Source of the DNA: Juglans regia | Lineage: Eukaryota > Streptophyta > Magnoliopsida > Fagales > Juglandaceae | Length of the DNA: 64,000 bases | Assembly: GCF_001411555.2 (NCBI RefSeq) | Contig: NC_049910.1 | Coordinates: 36,123,250 to 36,187,249 of the forward strand | Direction of reading: 5' to 3' | In this document: in pieces, positions 1 through 14,300 of the stretch | How positions within the stretch are numbered: the first letter of the stretch is position 1 | Layout: each line of letters begins with the position of its first letter | Position numbers and translations under genes: made by a program | The notes under the pieces: generated by a model | Databases searched by the model: none | What the model was told of the DNA's origin: nothing | The model's input: the letters and a program-made list of their open reading frames with translations, nothing else

Positions 1-2369
1 TGATTTCTGAAGCAGTCTGATTTCCCCAATGTTCTGGAGCTACAGATAGAAACCTAAATGTTAGTAGCTGAGCTTCCTACTGCAAGATATAATGGTGCTC
101 ATAGAGGTTGCTTATCTTGTTTTGGGTTACAGCAAATGTGCTTGAAGAAATTGCTAGTACTTGTATGCGAGAGTTCCAGAAACAGAATTATTCTTCTCTT
201 GTTTTATACTTCATCACTTCTCTTGTCATATACTTCATCATGCTTGAGTAAGCCTTTTGTGTTTCTACAGCTGCCTATATAAATGCCGTTGATGCTTCCT
301 TGAGTCTGGCCATTGAATGAAGAAACATTGGCAACTTGGAGATACTCCTTGAATGAAATTTGCTAGGGACTGCAAACCTTATCAAGCAATAAACTGAAGC
401 GCAGTCATGGAGTTTTGACATGCATCTTGTCAAGTCGGCAAATAATACTTGCCTTCATGAAATTTAAGCTGCACTGAGGAGTATTAAATCGATTTACTTC
501 TTTAGAATGGGAGGGTCGGTTGCTGCCTGCTTATTAGTCATCCCCAGGTAACAATAGTTTATGCTATTGTTATAGAAGAAACTTATTTTGTTTTCAAGAA
601 AATAGGTCCAGTGCATGTTTTGCTTTATATCTTGCCTTTCTTCTTCAAGGCAAAGATGGCTGCTTGAAGCTTCTAGTGGTTCATATAATTTCTCAGATGC
701 TCTAGTGTCGGCCCCTCTGGTCTCTTCCCCTCGCCGACGCCTAGTTTTCACAGCTTGTTTATATATTCTCTATTGGATTGATGTTGAAAAAGGGAAATTA
801 TAGCAGAAGGAACTTTAGAAAGTGCAGCATCATACAACAGTTTTTTGGTTGGAACTGTTGAAAGATTGTAAATGTTTCCCAACAAATAAGTTTACCACAT
901 TCAAAAGTAGTGTTTTTTTTTTTCTTTTTCCCTGTAGTGTTATTGATTGAAACATGTGAAGAATCAATCATTTATGTTATTCCTCACCCTCACTACCCTC
1001 AAAGACAAGTTTTTCTTTTCGCCCTTGCTCTCCTCGGAAACCCCAAGAAATGAAACTGGAGAAATGTGGCTCTTTTATTGATGGGATTGATTATTTACCA
1101 GAATTTATGTGCAGCCATTTCTGATTATATATGCGTCATTAATTATTTATTTCGATTAATTATATATTTATCCTCAAGGAAGGATCCGACATGAACTGTA
1201 TGTGATTGGAATGTTTATTCTTTTTCTCAAAATAATACGATTTTAACCCTTGATCTAATAAGTTTCTATACTGAACAACAATAAATGCTGCATATCATAT
1301 GTTTGTTTCTCTTCATGATTGGACCTAAATTTGTTCTGAAAGCACATCTTTCTATTTTTATGACTCAAATGTTATTAAAGTGATTGAATCTAAGTCTGTT
1401 CTATTAGTTAAAATTTGTATTAATAAACAGTAATTAGTAAAAAAAATTGTAACAAAAAGGGAGAAAAAGAAGGGGGAAAAAAAAAAAAAAGTTGATGATT
1501 GTCATTACCTTTCCCTCATTCAACATGATGATGTGTTTCTTTAGCTGCCCCAACAAGATTTATTTATGGACTCATCTTAAAATACATAATGAGAAGGTGT
1601 TAGCCCTAGTCTAGAGTCTTAATAATATTTTAGCTATCATAATCTCTATCCGTGTAACAAGCATTAAGAGTCAACAACTTTCATCATCCATCCTAAAGAA
1701 AGACCCATTAAAACCACCTAAATTTAGCATTTCTCCTCACTTCTTTTCCACATTTTCACACCTAAATTTTCGACCAGCTTATGGTTTTGATTAATGGGTA
1801 AGAGCAACTAACAATGCATCGCCAATCAAACTCACGAAATGAGCGATACTACGCTTAAAACAGAATTTCACTTCGTTTTTGCATGCATTATTCGTTTCAT
1901 TTCATCATCATCATCATCATCACTAATTAATCTCATCGCACATCTGTCCAAAACTGTGAACCATTATTCTCTTTCTCGAGTTTTTTCATGTTTTCGATCG
2001 AGTTCAAAGGAGATGATATGTTGAAACGTGCATGCAGCATGAATCGAATTTATGGAAACCTGTAGAGATGTATTATAACTTGTAATATATATCCAACGTT
2101 GCATGGGTTGGCCAATTTTGGAGTTGCAGCAATTTTTTCTTTTATAGGTGTGAAACATGCAAGGAATTAACAGAGAATGTTTCATTTCTTTAATGCTACT
2201 TTGTTACTATAAGTTAATGTTTCGAACTCTCCAAACATTTTTCTTTTTTCATGTTTTGCAATTCAGATTTAAAGCCCAAGCTCTCAGTTCCACATCTTCC
2301 AATCATACCTAAAGAACAACAAGCTCAAATTACATTTCAAAGATCTGCCATCGACATTTTCTGGCTAAA
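1..2369. other. Intergenic region upstream of the RIC gene
   Basis: No gene can be supported here. Frame 1 stays open from base 4 to a TAA at 55-57, which could be the last codons of a gene that begins before the window, but 17 codons are too few to identify. The rest is AT-rich, with poly-A at 1479-1490 and short (TCA)n at 1904-1921. The stretch just before 2370 should include the RIC promoter and 5' leader. I see no convincing TATA box. Confidence 0.4.
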
Positions 2370-3235
2370 ATGTCCAACAACAAGATGAAAGGCCTCTTAA
2401 AAGGCCTACGATACATTTCTCAAATATTTGGTGAGTACCCTCCCTTCCCTCCTCGATCGGTTCTACATGATTTCTTCAAGTTTTTTTTCTATTCATTCAG
2501 AGTACAAATTATAACTAAACCAGTCTATTTTCATTATTAATTGTGTTAGCCCCTTAATTTTTCACTACAAGAAAATTGAACATTTATAACAAGTTATTTA
2601 TGACGAAAATGACTATTTGTGACGAGAATAGACACATTTTAGCAGGCATTAGCCATTTTCGTAAGAAATAACTCGCAGCAAATAGTCAGTTTTCTTTGTT
2701 TTTGATAATGAAATAAAAAGTTCATATATTTGCAGATAACGAAAAGGAACCTGAAATGAAGATTGGTAATCCCACGGATGTGAAACATGTTGCCCATATA
2801 GGATGGGATGGTCCATCAGTAAATTCTCCCAGCTGGGTAAATTTTCTTCCTGTCTTCTGGTTTTAATTTGGGTTAAGAATTTGATCATATATTTTACAGG
2901 GACGCGATCCTGATCTCTCTCTTTCTTCTTCTTTTTTTTTTTTTTTTTTAAAAAACCAATTACACGTTGATTTAAAATTTATTTTCTCCTTTGATTTTTC
3001 CTTCTTTTTTCCCTGTTTGAATCTTTGCTAGCTTACAACCTGACCCCCTAAAAAATATGATCACAAGCCTCATGCAGGTCATGTTTTGACCTTGTGCAGA
3101 TCAACGAGTATAAATCGCCTCCGGGATTTTCATCAGCGCCATTAAGTCTCCCTGAAGACATCGGAGAAAACAACGGTATAAATTAAACCATGTTCCCGAG
3201 CGTAAAATGCATGCATGCTTCTTTATGAAGATTAG

Positions 3236-3266
<31 letters not shown>

Positions 3267-3935
3267 ATATATGATATTGATGCATTTTGGTTTGATAGTT
3301 TTGGATGACTTTGTATGTTCTTGATTTAATTAATATGTTAGTCTTTTAATATTATTTCTAAATGCACGTTATTCATCATGTGTTGATTCAAATAATAATG
3401 ATCTGTTGTAGTGAGGAGAGATACAAGGGCTACAAATTCTCTGGCCAGAGACTTGCCGGAATTACCGAGATCCTCAAGGCGTCAATCATCGGCAATTGGA
3501 GTTGTAACCGATCAGTCCCCTACCAAGGAAAAATCAGAAAAGTCAAAACAATCAAGGAGATCATCTAAAAGTTCCATTAATAAAGATTCACTTGATGGTA
3601 CTAAACCGACCCGATCAGCCACCCGACAACTCTTGGATCCCAATAACCTAGGGAGCGTGTCACCGGCACACAGCCTTCCAGATATTCCTAAAAAGGCTAG
3701 GAGGAAGAAAGCGAAGGAATACTCTCATGGGAGTACTATGTTAGCAAGATCATCAAGATTGAAACCTCAAGCTTCTCCTGGTGGATATCAATCTCCGTTC
3801 TCTGTTGAGACGTATCAATCTCCATTCTCAGATCCCGGGCCTGGATCTGGATCTTTATCAACATCAAAGAATAACGAGCTTTATCCACAATCTTTTGAAG
3901 AGGGGCAGCAAAAGGGACTTCCAGGAATATATTGA
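2370..3935 (+). CDS. ROP-interactive CRIB motif-containing protein (RIC family)
   Basis: Four exons with GT-AG introns: 2370-2430, 2736-2836, 3100-3175 and 3412-3935. They join in phase to 253 codons plus TGA. The N-terminus ([16 protein letters not shown]) is typical of RIC proteins. Exon 2 carries the CRIB motif at residues 30-43 ([14 protein letters not shown]), with the expected Pro33, His38, His41 and Gly43, followed by the [12 protein letters not shown] extension. Known role of the family: plant-specific effectors that bind GTP-loaded ROP/RAC GTPases at the plasma membrane or cytoskeleton and control polar growth. The C-terminal half is poorly conserved, basic and Ser/Pro-rich, with a KKARRKK cluster near residues 173-179 that could be a nuclear signal, and a repeated YQSPFS at about 205-219. 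The N-terminal layout resembles RIC1/RIC3; I cannot decide the subtype. No frame damage is seen. Intron 1 contains a small CACTA-like repeat. Confidence 0.9.
2563..2700. mobile_element. Small CACTA-like (En/Spm) non-autonomous element in RIC intron 1
   Basis: The segment starts CACTACAAGAAAA, the standard plant CACTA terminus. It ends in a degraded inverse (TTTTCTTTG...). The interior repeats the 'tatttgtgacgaaaat' type of motif in both orientations. It is about 138 bp, too short to code. The left end is clear; the right end is approximate. Confidence 0.55.
3236..3274. repeat. (TA)n microsatellite in RIC intron 3
   Basis: Nearly pure TA dinucleotides interrupted by one ATTTA, within the 236-bp third intron. 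Likely length-variable. Confidence 0.85.
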
Positions 3936-5330
3936 TCAAGATTCAATGTATGTTATATTTGTAGCTAGAATGATCATTTCTTAGTTGAAACCATTTTTTT
4001 TTTTTCTTCCCCTCTTTTGTGTATGATCCACCCACGTCGGTCGGTGCACATTAAATTGTTGAAGATATTCTTTTCCTTAATTTGTTTCAAACCTTTGTTG
4101 AATGTTATTGCATGCTTATAAGTCGTTGCCTTTTTTTCTTATCATGAGATATCATGTGCAGAAACAATTAAGATCAATATTGTAATTGAATTCAAAAGTA
4201 TAAAAAAATTGGCATCTTACACCTCAGTTAATAAGATTTGATCATCAAGAATATTGGGCCATGTTTCAAACCAATGGAAATGCAGCATGCATTGGGATAC
4301 ATTAATGAGAAATGATACTTTCAGTCGTAAGTACACAAACGTCGTACAGTTATTTTGAAAAAAGTAAATAAATACGGGAATCTACATAAAAAGAAAATAA
4401 ATTTTTAATAATAGACCTCATTCTTTTTCAAAAACGATTGCACGACACTTGTGCACTCCAAAACTGTACGGAGCATTAATCTCTACAGAATTCCTCACTC
4501 AGGAACAGTCTCTACAGAAAGGCATTGGGATACTTGTTGCATGGGTGGTCTCAAGAAAGGTGAGAATTGGGAAGCACGAAGGCTTGTTTAAATGTGATGC
4601 AAGTGTTCTTTCTACCTGCCTATATCAATTGATTATCATCCAATCCACTGCTTATTGCAATCTCAAAAAAGGGATGCAAAATCCTTGAAGAATTATAAAT
4701 TCTAGGAGGATAGCCAATTAATTATAAGACTGTAATGAAAAAATAATAATAATTGATCAATTAATGAGAAAAGCATTTTTCAATAAATAATATTCTTATT
4801 TCCATATCAATCCATCCAATTAAGTTTCTCTCTCTACTTCTCTCTATAAATATTTCATTGTGGTCTATTATTTATTAAATAACACAATCCGTTTCTTGCT
4901 GTTCAAAGAACAAAATTCTGAGGTTGCTTGAGATGTGAATAACTTAATTCATTTGACACCATCTCTCAGTTCAAAGACAGAAATTCCCTATTTTTCAGTC
5001 AAAATTTAAGAGACGGTACATCCTGTCCATGAAAAGAGCAAAAACTAGAACTAATCATTAACTAATGTGAACAGAAGGTTATACCACAAATTTCTTTGCT
5101 CCAAACAAATTGAGCCGCTCTATCATATCATCTTTATTAAATCCTCTTTAAAACTTGAGGAGGGAAAGCTTTGACAACTGTTCTTAGATTCAATCAGAAT
5201 CTTACATCAATTCAAATTTTTTGTCTGTACGTATTTCCGCCAAGAACACTGGAAAAAGCAAATCGGATTCACGACAAAAAAAGAATCATGCAGAAGTAGA
5301 TAAAACTACATAGGGAGTTGAGGGATTCCC
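3936..5330. other. Convergent intergenic region between RIC and the succinate-CoA ligase gene
   Basis: Holds the 3' untranslated ends of two convergent genes and one palindromic MITE (4307-4483). For the minus-strand gene, a possible poly(A) signal AATAAA (read as tttatt on +) lies at 5133-5138, about 195 bases past its stop codon. No further ORF looks real. Confidence 0.5.
4307..4483. mobile_element. Palindromic MITE, 'GAGAAATG...CAGTCGT' family, copy 1
   Basis: About 177 bp with imperfect long terminal inverted repeats (GAGAAATGATACTTTCAGTCGT at the left, ...ACTGTACGGAGCATTAATCTC at the right) and an AT-rich centre. Related copies lie at 26871-27043, 41567-41739 and 45362-45520. No coding capacity. 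Confidence 0.7.
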
Positions 5331-8300
5331 TCATTTGTACGCTGCTTTAACTGCTTTCTCGGCAGCATCATCAAGGTCATCTGCTGTTATCAATGTCATA
5401 CCACTTTCCTGCAAACCAATCAGCAAGCAACCTAAATGTCTAGACATTTCTTTCCAAATTTAAGAGGTGATTCTCATGATATTATGGATTTTTCTTCCAA
5501 AGATTCGAAATCAGATCAAGTTTCAAGTTTACCTTTAGAATCCTCTTTCCTTGGTCAACATTGGTGCCTTCAAGACGAACAATGACTGGTACTTTCAGTG
5601 AAACCTTCAATGCAAGGCCCAGAAGAAATTAGAACTTCAGAAAATGGCTCAGAGGCAATAATTCATGCAAAGTCAGCCAAGGTGAAAAAAGTAACAAATT
5701 AGTATCTTATGAGATAGTTCAGCATCAAATTATTGATCAAATAAAAGTTCTTCCACCTTCCCTATTCTCATTTTCAAATAAAAATGACAAATAATAATTC
5801 TCACGAAATACCAAATATCTTCATTGGACAAAGTCACATAGATCTAACCTCTTTGGCAGCATTGACAATTCCACTTGCAATTATATCGCATTTCATTATT
5901 CCCCCAAATATGTTCACTAATATTGCTTTCACCTTCTCGTCCGAAGTCAATATCTTGAATGCTTCAATCACCTGCTCCATATAACTTAATGATTAAAGAA
6001 CCAGTAATTAAGAGTTGTTTTCTCAACAAGTGAAATACAATGCATTGTCCACAAGTGAAATTCACGCAGTGACAATGCATTAATTGAAAATCAATTTTGT
6101 CATAACAATATGCAAATAATCAAAACATCATCGATACACATGACACACATGCACAGGCACAGGCACAGACAGAAGATAGAAAGACAAATAAACATACATT
6201 TTCTACCAATTCCGGATACAGGCTTGGCTTGAGAGGCAATTCTAACTTATCTCACGCATGCACATTGCACACACGCAGAGAGAGAGAGAGAGAGAGCATA
6301 TTCAGCCATATAATTATTTATGATTTAATGGAAATCCGAAGTATGAATTGATAAATAAACAATATATTTGAGTCATCAATGCTCTCATAAGGGCTAGAAG
6401 CATATAAGCAGCATTATAAGACAATACATAAGAATGAAAATCCTAAAGTTTTTTTTCTTTTTTCTATAAGATGAATCCTAAAAGTTCAGTTATTACCTGG
6501 CCTTCAGAAGCATTCCCACCCACGTCAAGAAAATTGGCAGGAGTTCCCCCATGCAATTTAATTATATCCATTGTGGCCATTGCTAATCCTGCGCCATTCA
6601 CCATGCAACCAATCTCTCCATCTAAGCCAATATAATTTAGATCTGCTTCAGCAGCAGCAACCTGTAAGCAGTAAAAGCACAACAAAAGATCCATAAGTGC
6701 TCAAATATATTGTTGCTGCTTAGTCGAACTAAATGCACATGGCATTTGTGGGCCTGTGTTTCAAGTGGGGTGTCTATTTGTACATACCATAAGATACAAA
6801 ATTCTTTTTGATAGAGTGCCATAAGATGCAAAATTTACCCTTCTTTACTCAAAATTTCATAATTCCAGCAATAGTTATCTTCTCCAAACTAACCCAAATG
6901 GATGGCTTTTATATCACCAAAAAAATAAAGCTGCAGCTCCTTTTGAGACAATAAAAAATTTCCTTAAGGAGCTGCAGCTTTCGGATAAACTCATTTACAT
7001 AATTCGAGTGGGCTTCCCAGTTCCCTGTCTGGGGGTCTCTTAACAAAGAGAGATTTTCATTTCAGATAAATAAGCATGATAAGAATGAAACAAAAAGCAC
7101 CTCTCGAGGATCCTCCTGTGATGGATCGCGGAGAGTAAATATCTCTTTATTACGGAAGGCAGCATTGTCATCGAAGTTCAACTTTGCATCAGCAGCTACC
7201 AACTGCTTATCAGAAGTCTCTGCAATGGGATTGATCTGTCCAGAGGAACCAAAGTTCAGACTAAAATATCCGTTGAAAAAAAAATGTATAAATATGCCAC
7301 ACACAAATAGTAATAGCACTTCTGTAATGTAAAAGCTTATGCTCACTTCTAACAATGTGCAGTCACTCTTGCAAAAAAGTTCATATAATTTCTTCACTTG
7401 TTCAATTGAATCTTTCCGATCAGCCACAGTGAGAGCCAAGCCATCAACAACCTCGGCAGCATCTTCATCAGTAATTCCATTGAAAACATCAATTGGAACC
7501 TATCAAAACAAAACCAAAAAAAAAATGCATCTACTACATGTCAATAAAGCAAGGAAGAAGGGATGTCTCAATAATGATAATAAACCATCAAGAAAACAAG
7601 AGGATGACAACCTTTATAATCATATCCGGGAATTTCTCTGCAAGGTCTTCAATGCTAGTTCCCCCCTTTCTACAGGCAATTATAAGCTGGAAAAAAAAGA
7701 AAAGGATAGTAAATCGGTCTATGCCTGATGAGGAGTAAGGACAAAAGACTCTAAACATATTGATAGAGAAAATAAAACTAATGATCTGCATCGAATATGA
7801 AAGTTAGAAACAAGTTCAAGAACATACTGGACCAGCAGTTTTACGATCCAGAGTGATAGCAAAGTACATCTCATTGACAAGTGACAATTTTTCACACAAG
7901 TAGACCTGTAATAGGAAAAAGTAATAATTTGATTGAGATAGACAGTAGATAGTCAACACATATGGAGATTTGCTACATTGAGAACAAGAGAAAAGAAGTA
8001 TATGAAGAAATGTGTGTTTGTGCGACGTGTCAATGCATGGTTGATAAACTGTGTAGGCAATCTGTGGATCTTGAATCCACGTCTTCACCCTCCACCCTCT
8101 ACTTATATTGGGAAAAGTGCACTTTGAACTACAAATCATTACCACAGATAAAAATGGAGTAGCAACACTACAATTGTTTGTTAAAAAAGTGGAATTAGAT
8201 AAAAATGCCCCACCTTGCTGACAACTTTGCCTTGGGGACCAGTTTGTTTGGTTACAAGTACCTGCCCAAGCATCTTCCCTGAATACAACATAATCACAAA

Positions 8301-11300
8301 ATAAAGAAGGTGAATATCCCATAGAAAAGGTTTAAATATTGCATGATTAATTTTTTTAATCATACAGAAAAAGATTATTACCATTTATAGGTAAATACAA
8401 CCAGCACAACCAACCAACATTGAACCCTTGACCTTATGAGATTGATGAGATTGATATTCATATATTTCTTCTTGGAACGTATTATTTGACCCCATAAGCG
8501 GGACTACCACCCCATAGCATGTTGTCACCAGAAGCATAACCCCACATTTCTTCTATAGAATCTCCTAGTTGTTCCAAAGCAACCATAAAGAGATTCTTTA
8601 AAGTTTAACCATAAAGAATTCAGTTCAGATGTAGGATACCTATCCAAAATTTTTCGCAACTCAATCATGTTTGATGAAATCAAGAAAGAATTTGACCTTT
8701 TTGAAATCTGTATGTCGCTCACTATAAGCTCAAGAAACAAAAAGAAGATATGCACGAATGTGATATCCAGCAACAAGATAAAGGAAATGATTGAATACAG
8801 AAACTCCAAAACATTTGGCGATCTTAGATGTGTTGATATCAATGGTGGGTCGTTATTTCAATGAAACCTTCTTTGGAGAGAAGAAGATTACGTAAACACT
8901 TACACGTTATCAGATTCCATTGTAGAAGACACAATTTTTACTGAAGAATTTGCTATGACATATCTTATTCATGTATAACATCATGAAAAATGGATATAAA
9001 CTTTCGGCTGCTACTTAGGTATGAAATAGTATCTAAAAATATCCAATTTAGATATTTGTACCCATGGACTATATGTTTGGAATAGATTCCATTTTGAGAG
9101 AGTTGAACAGGCACTATATCATTGAAAGGTTCTATCCATCTGCCCTTTCTCAAGGCATTTCTTTAGACCACTCTTCCAGTCCTTTTGGAAAGAGTTGTCA
9201 TTTGGCCAGAGACCAACGGCATTAATACAGAACAAACATAACCATGTAATAAATTTATGCAATATGCACTTCTGAAAATATGACCATTTTTTTTTTTTTT
9301 ATAAGTATCTGAAAATATGACCATATTAGAAAGAAATCTTACCCACAAGAAACAATTGCAAACCTATGAACAAGAATAGGAGAGTGCCCCCACCATAGAT
9401 TGAGATGGGAAATACCGGCATTTAAACCGATTTAAGCACCCTAGGTTGGTTGGGTTTAGTATACTCAAGGCCTAGGACTGATCAAGAACTTAAGTACATC
9501 AAAATAAATATCAACTGAACAGTTTCAGCAAGAAAATTGTTTTCCTACCAACACACGAAACAAAGCAATAATATACATAAACTGGGGAAGTCCCAGCATG
9601 ATAACCCCCCGCAAACGAACATCCTTCTCTATTTACATGGCAAATAAAATGAACTGAAAAGTTGGCTTCAATAGATCAAATAGGATCGCCATGTTGGCTC
9701 TTTAAGCCTGGTTTCTTCACTCTGAGCAATTTAGTTGCTCAGATTTCCACAAAAGTCATGGAAAAACATGTGTCTATTATAACTAAGAGAGTGACTATTT
9801 GAAACACGAACCCAATCCAAATAACTTCAGATGGATTTTTCAATAATATAATTTCAGGCAATTATATGAATTCAAGCGTGGGATTAGCTAGGTTATATTC
9901 TTAGTTTTCTCTCCGTACACATCCAAGATGGGAAGTCTGTTCCGGTGACTCCTAGCCGGAATCAACTTTCTTTAGTCTTTACGATTATTTTACAGTTTTG
10001 TGATAAACATGGTCCTTAAACATCTTTTAATAGAAACAAAGGCGTTCGTTTTATCAATGGAGGGCAGAAACTATTGTCGCATCACGGAGAGGGGTAGGAA
10101 GGTAACCAAAGAGATGGTGCTCAACCATGCCAGTGCTTGCTGGCTGGCGAATACAGTAGAAGAATGTTTATTATTGGGGGAAGGAAAGATTTTTACAAGA
10201 CATATCGGGACGGAACCAAAGCTCTGGTTGCTCATAGGCGCTCTAATGCTTACGGGCATTTCTTGGAAGTAACAGACTACGGTGGTGGCAGTGGGGGTCG
10301 AGGTCTTTTAGCGATCCTGGAAGGGACGAAAGGAAAGGCCTGGAAAAGTTTGCCTATGGAGTTAAAGTATGTTCTGTCAATGCATACTTCGGCTAAGAAG
10401 GCTCCAATTTTGGCTCCACGACTAGACAGAGAGGTGGACAAGGGGAAGGAGATGGGGAGGCAAACCAAGTCGTATACAGAGGCGGCGTTGGGTGGTGCAG
10501 GGAAAAGGGCGGTAGTGCATGGAGGTACAAGCCACCCCTTGGCGTTACAACAAGGTGAAAAAAACAAAAAGGGGTCATGGCAGGGGAACATACAGGCGAT
10601 AATACAGAGAAATACAGCAGACGTGATTTACCTGAAATGGGGAGTGGGACTCTATCCTATGTCTATCTAGTGGAAATTGAGGTGCAGAGGGCTTTGTCTA
10701 GTTTGAAAGAGGAAGTTTTCAGTGTGAAGGAGGAAATGGAATTACAAAGGAAGGGGATAGAAGCGTTGATCTCTAAAGTAGACAAGGGCTAGGGCTAGGG
10801 CTAGGGCTAGGGCTTGGGCTTGGGCTTGGGCTAAGGCCATCAGTCTCTAAAAATAGGAAAAACTAAGATGCTTAGTGGGCGGAAGCTACTCAAGCTTGAC
10901 AAAAGAAAGGCCAAGATTGGGTTGGGCCGGATAGGCCCAAATCGATTTCCTAGTATGAAATGGAGGCTAAAACAGTCTGGGCCCTTTTTTGAAAAGGGCT
11001 CAACATCTGGGCCCCCTATCACAGATTTGTGGGAAGCCTACTGCGCCTGGGCCCACAGACCCATTTCCGATACACCTGCCAAAGGAGCCACCTACCTTTG
11101 CACTGGTAACTCTTGTCTCCGATTCCAACAGCACCTATGCTGGTCAACCTTTGTCGATACCAATAGAGCCTGTGCAGATCTGCAAGCTGGTGCCTATGGA
11201 GCACAAGGTGGGCCATCAGATCTCGGCGTGGCACAAACTTCGACGCCAGCTCTATCTGGGTTGCCTCCCATCACCACAGCGGTGAAGGCTACAATCCTAG

Positions 11301-14300
11301 CATTGGAGAAGGCTATGACACCGAACTTTGCAGAAGAGGAGATGGCAGTCACAGGAAGTCTTGGAGCACTACGGGAAGCCATAGAAACCACTAACGGAAC
11401 CTTCTGAGCTGCTTGCCAACTGTCGTTCCGTGTTGTCTACTGTTCTGACGCCGTAAAAAAAATGCAGCCAAGGAACAACTGCCTGTTGTTATTGAAAGTG
11501 TGGAATCAATGGGTGAAATGGGGGAGGCCAAACTGGTTGGCACACTGGTTTTGTTTGAGGCTAATAAGCACGGGGAGGAAGAACCTATTCCTCTAAACGC
11601 ATTTCATACCAACGTGTAAGATTGGGTTATCCAGAAAGCTATGGAAATTAAGCTGTGTAGGGATTATGAAGCTGAATTTATGGCCTTACAGCCATAGAGG
11701 GCGGGAATGCACAATCAAAATCCGATCTATCCCTTAATTTGGCTAAAAAAAAGGAAAGAGAACTCAAGAGGCTTACGTGGGCAATGAAAGATGATGGTGG
11801 AGAGAAGAGCTCTAACCAGGAGCGTTGCAAGGGGAGGGGTACGATGGTTGCTCTATGAAACCAAAAATAATATCATGGAACGTAAATGGGCTGCATGAAC
11901 AAAATAAGCAGTTCCAATTTAGAAACTTACTTTGCCAATGGAAGGGGAATATTATTTGTTTACAGGAGACCAAGTTGGAAGTCATAATAAGACAGCTAGT
12001 CCGCAGTTTATGGAGAGGGCAACATGTCGACTGGTCTTACTTGCCATCTAAAGGAGCATTCAGGGAAGTCCTAATTATGTTTGATAAAAGGGTGGTGGAA
12101 AGGGTGGAAGAATATGTGGGTGACTTCACTGTGGTACGTTCTTTTGTGAACTTAGAAGACAGCTTTGAATGGGCATTCGCTGGAGTTTATGGCCCAAATA
12201 TTGATTCGGAGAGAAGGCCATGATGGGAAGAATTGGTGGGACTTCTTAGTTGGTGGGAGCTACCAAGTTGCATAGGGGGTGACTTTAACATAACTCGCTT
12301 TTCAAGCGAAAGATCAGGAGTATCCCACATCACTCCTGCCATGAAGGAGTTTTCTAATTTCATTTCAGAACAGGAACTTATGGACATTCCATTAACAGGA
12401 GGCACGTTTACTTGGTCCAACAACCGAGAATTCCCATCTTCGTCGAGGAATGATAGATTTTTGCTAACTCTAGAATGGGAGTTACACTTTCCGGATGTAA
12501 CTCAAAGAGGATTACCCCGTTTATGCTCTGATCACTTCTCCATCATTTTAGACTGTGGAGGCATCCAAGGGGATAGAAGGTATTTTAAATTTGAAAATAT
12601 GTGGCTTAAAAATGACAATTTTGTAGTCAGGTTTAAACAATGGTGGGCTTCTTACAATTTCCAAAGCTCTCCAAGTTTCATAATGGCAAGAAAGTTGAAA
12701 GCGCTAAAACAAGATCTGAAGCAATGGAATGAACAAGTTTTTGGCAACATGCTTCAGCAGAGGTGCTCTCTCCTGGTAGAGCTACATGGTCTGGAGGGTG
12801 AGGAGGAGGCAAGAACACTCTAAATCTGAGAAAATTCGCAAGAGTCAGGTAGTTGTTGAACTTGAAAGAGTAACATTGATTCATGGAGACAAAAATCAAG
12901 GGCGCTCTGGCTCAAGGAGGGAGATAAGTGTACAAAATTCTTCCACAGGGTGGCTAATTCTTACAGGAGGAACAATACTATTGATATGCTGATGGTAGAT
13001 GGGGCAGTTTCTTCAGATCAGATGGTCATCAACAACCATATCAAGCAGTATTATCAACAACTCTTATCTGAAGAGCACAACTGGCGATCGAAAGTGGATG
13101 GTTTAACTTTTTCAGCAATAGATCGGCAAAGTGCAACGTGGCTATAGAGGCCCTTAGCAGAAGAAGAAGTGCGCAAAGTAATCAAAGGTATGGCTAGTGA
13201 CAAGGCTCCTGGTCCAAACGGGTTTACTATGGGGTTCTTCCAAACTTGTTGGAAAGTGATTAAGGAAGATCTTATGCAGGTCTTTCATAATTTTCATACT
13301 AATGTTAGATTTGAAAAAAAGTCTTAAAATTACCTTCTTAGCACTCATTCCCAAAAAGATGGGGTCTGCGGATGTTAGAGACTATCGCCTCATTAGCCTT
13401 GTGAATAGGGTATATAAGATTCTTTCCAAAGTGCTAGCGAATAGATTGAGCTCAGTGGTGGAAAAGTTAATTTCAAAGCCGCAAAATGAATTTGTCAAAG
13501 GTAGACAAATCCTCGATTCGGTCCTTATTACAAATGAAGTTTTGGACGGACGACTTAAATTTAGAGAACCCGAGTTGCTTTGCAAATTAGACATGGAGAA
13601 AGCATATGACCACGTCAATTGGTAGTTCTTACTTTATTTACTTGCAAGATGTGTCTTTGGGGGGAAATGACAGAAATGAGTAGAATTTTGCATCTCTATA
13701 ATTCGTTTCTCTATCTTGGTGAATGGTTCACCGGTGGGTTTCTTCAACTCCTCTAGTGGTTTGAGACAGGGAGACCCGCTCTCTCCTTTACTTTTTTTAT
13801 TTGTCACGGAAGCTCTCAGTAAGATGATTGAGGGCTTGGTGGACAGTGGGCTGCTCTATAGTTTTTCAGTAGCGAATGGCGATCTTAACATTTCTCACCT
13901 ACTATTTGCCGATAACACACTCATCTTCTGTGGTGCACATCTCGGGCACATTCAATCCTTGAGGGCTCTACTCCTTTGTTTTGAAGCTACATCGGGCTTG
14001 AGAATTAATCTTTCAAAGTCTAAATTAGAGCCAATGGGGGCTGTCCATGAAGCGGAGAATTTAGCTTCCCTCTGGGTTGCAAGGTATCATCTCTGCCTCT
14101 GAAGTATCTTGACTTACCATTGGGTGCTTCGTTTAAATCTGAAAAGATTTGGAATGGCGTGGTTGAAAAGGTGGAGTGCAGATTGGCTTCTTGGAGGAGG
14201 TTATATTTGTCGAAAGATGGTAGGTTGACTTTGATTAAAAGTACTCTTTCAAACTTAACCACTTACTTTTTTTCCTTGTTCCCACTTCCCCCAAAGGTAG

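Noticed and set aside
494..803. Opposed ORFs of 85 and 62 codons
   Set aside because: Low-complexity, overlapping on opposite strands, no motifs and no splice support.
10786..10826. Interstitial telomere
   Set aside because: The unit is GGGCTA/GGGCTT, not TTTAGGG, and lies inside a LINE.
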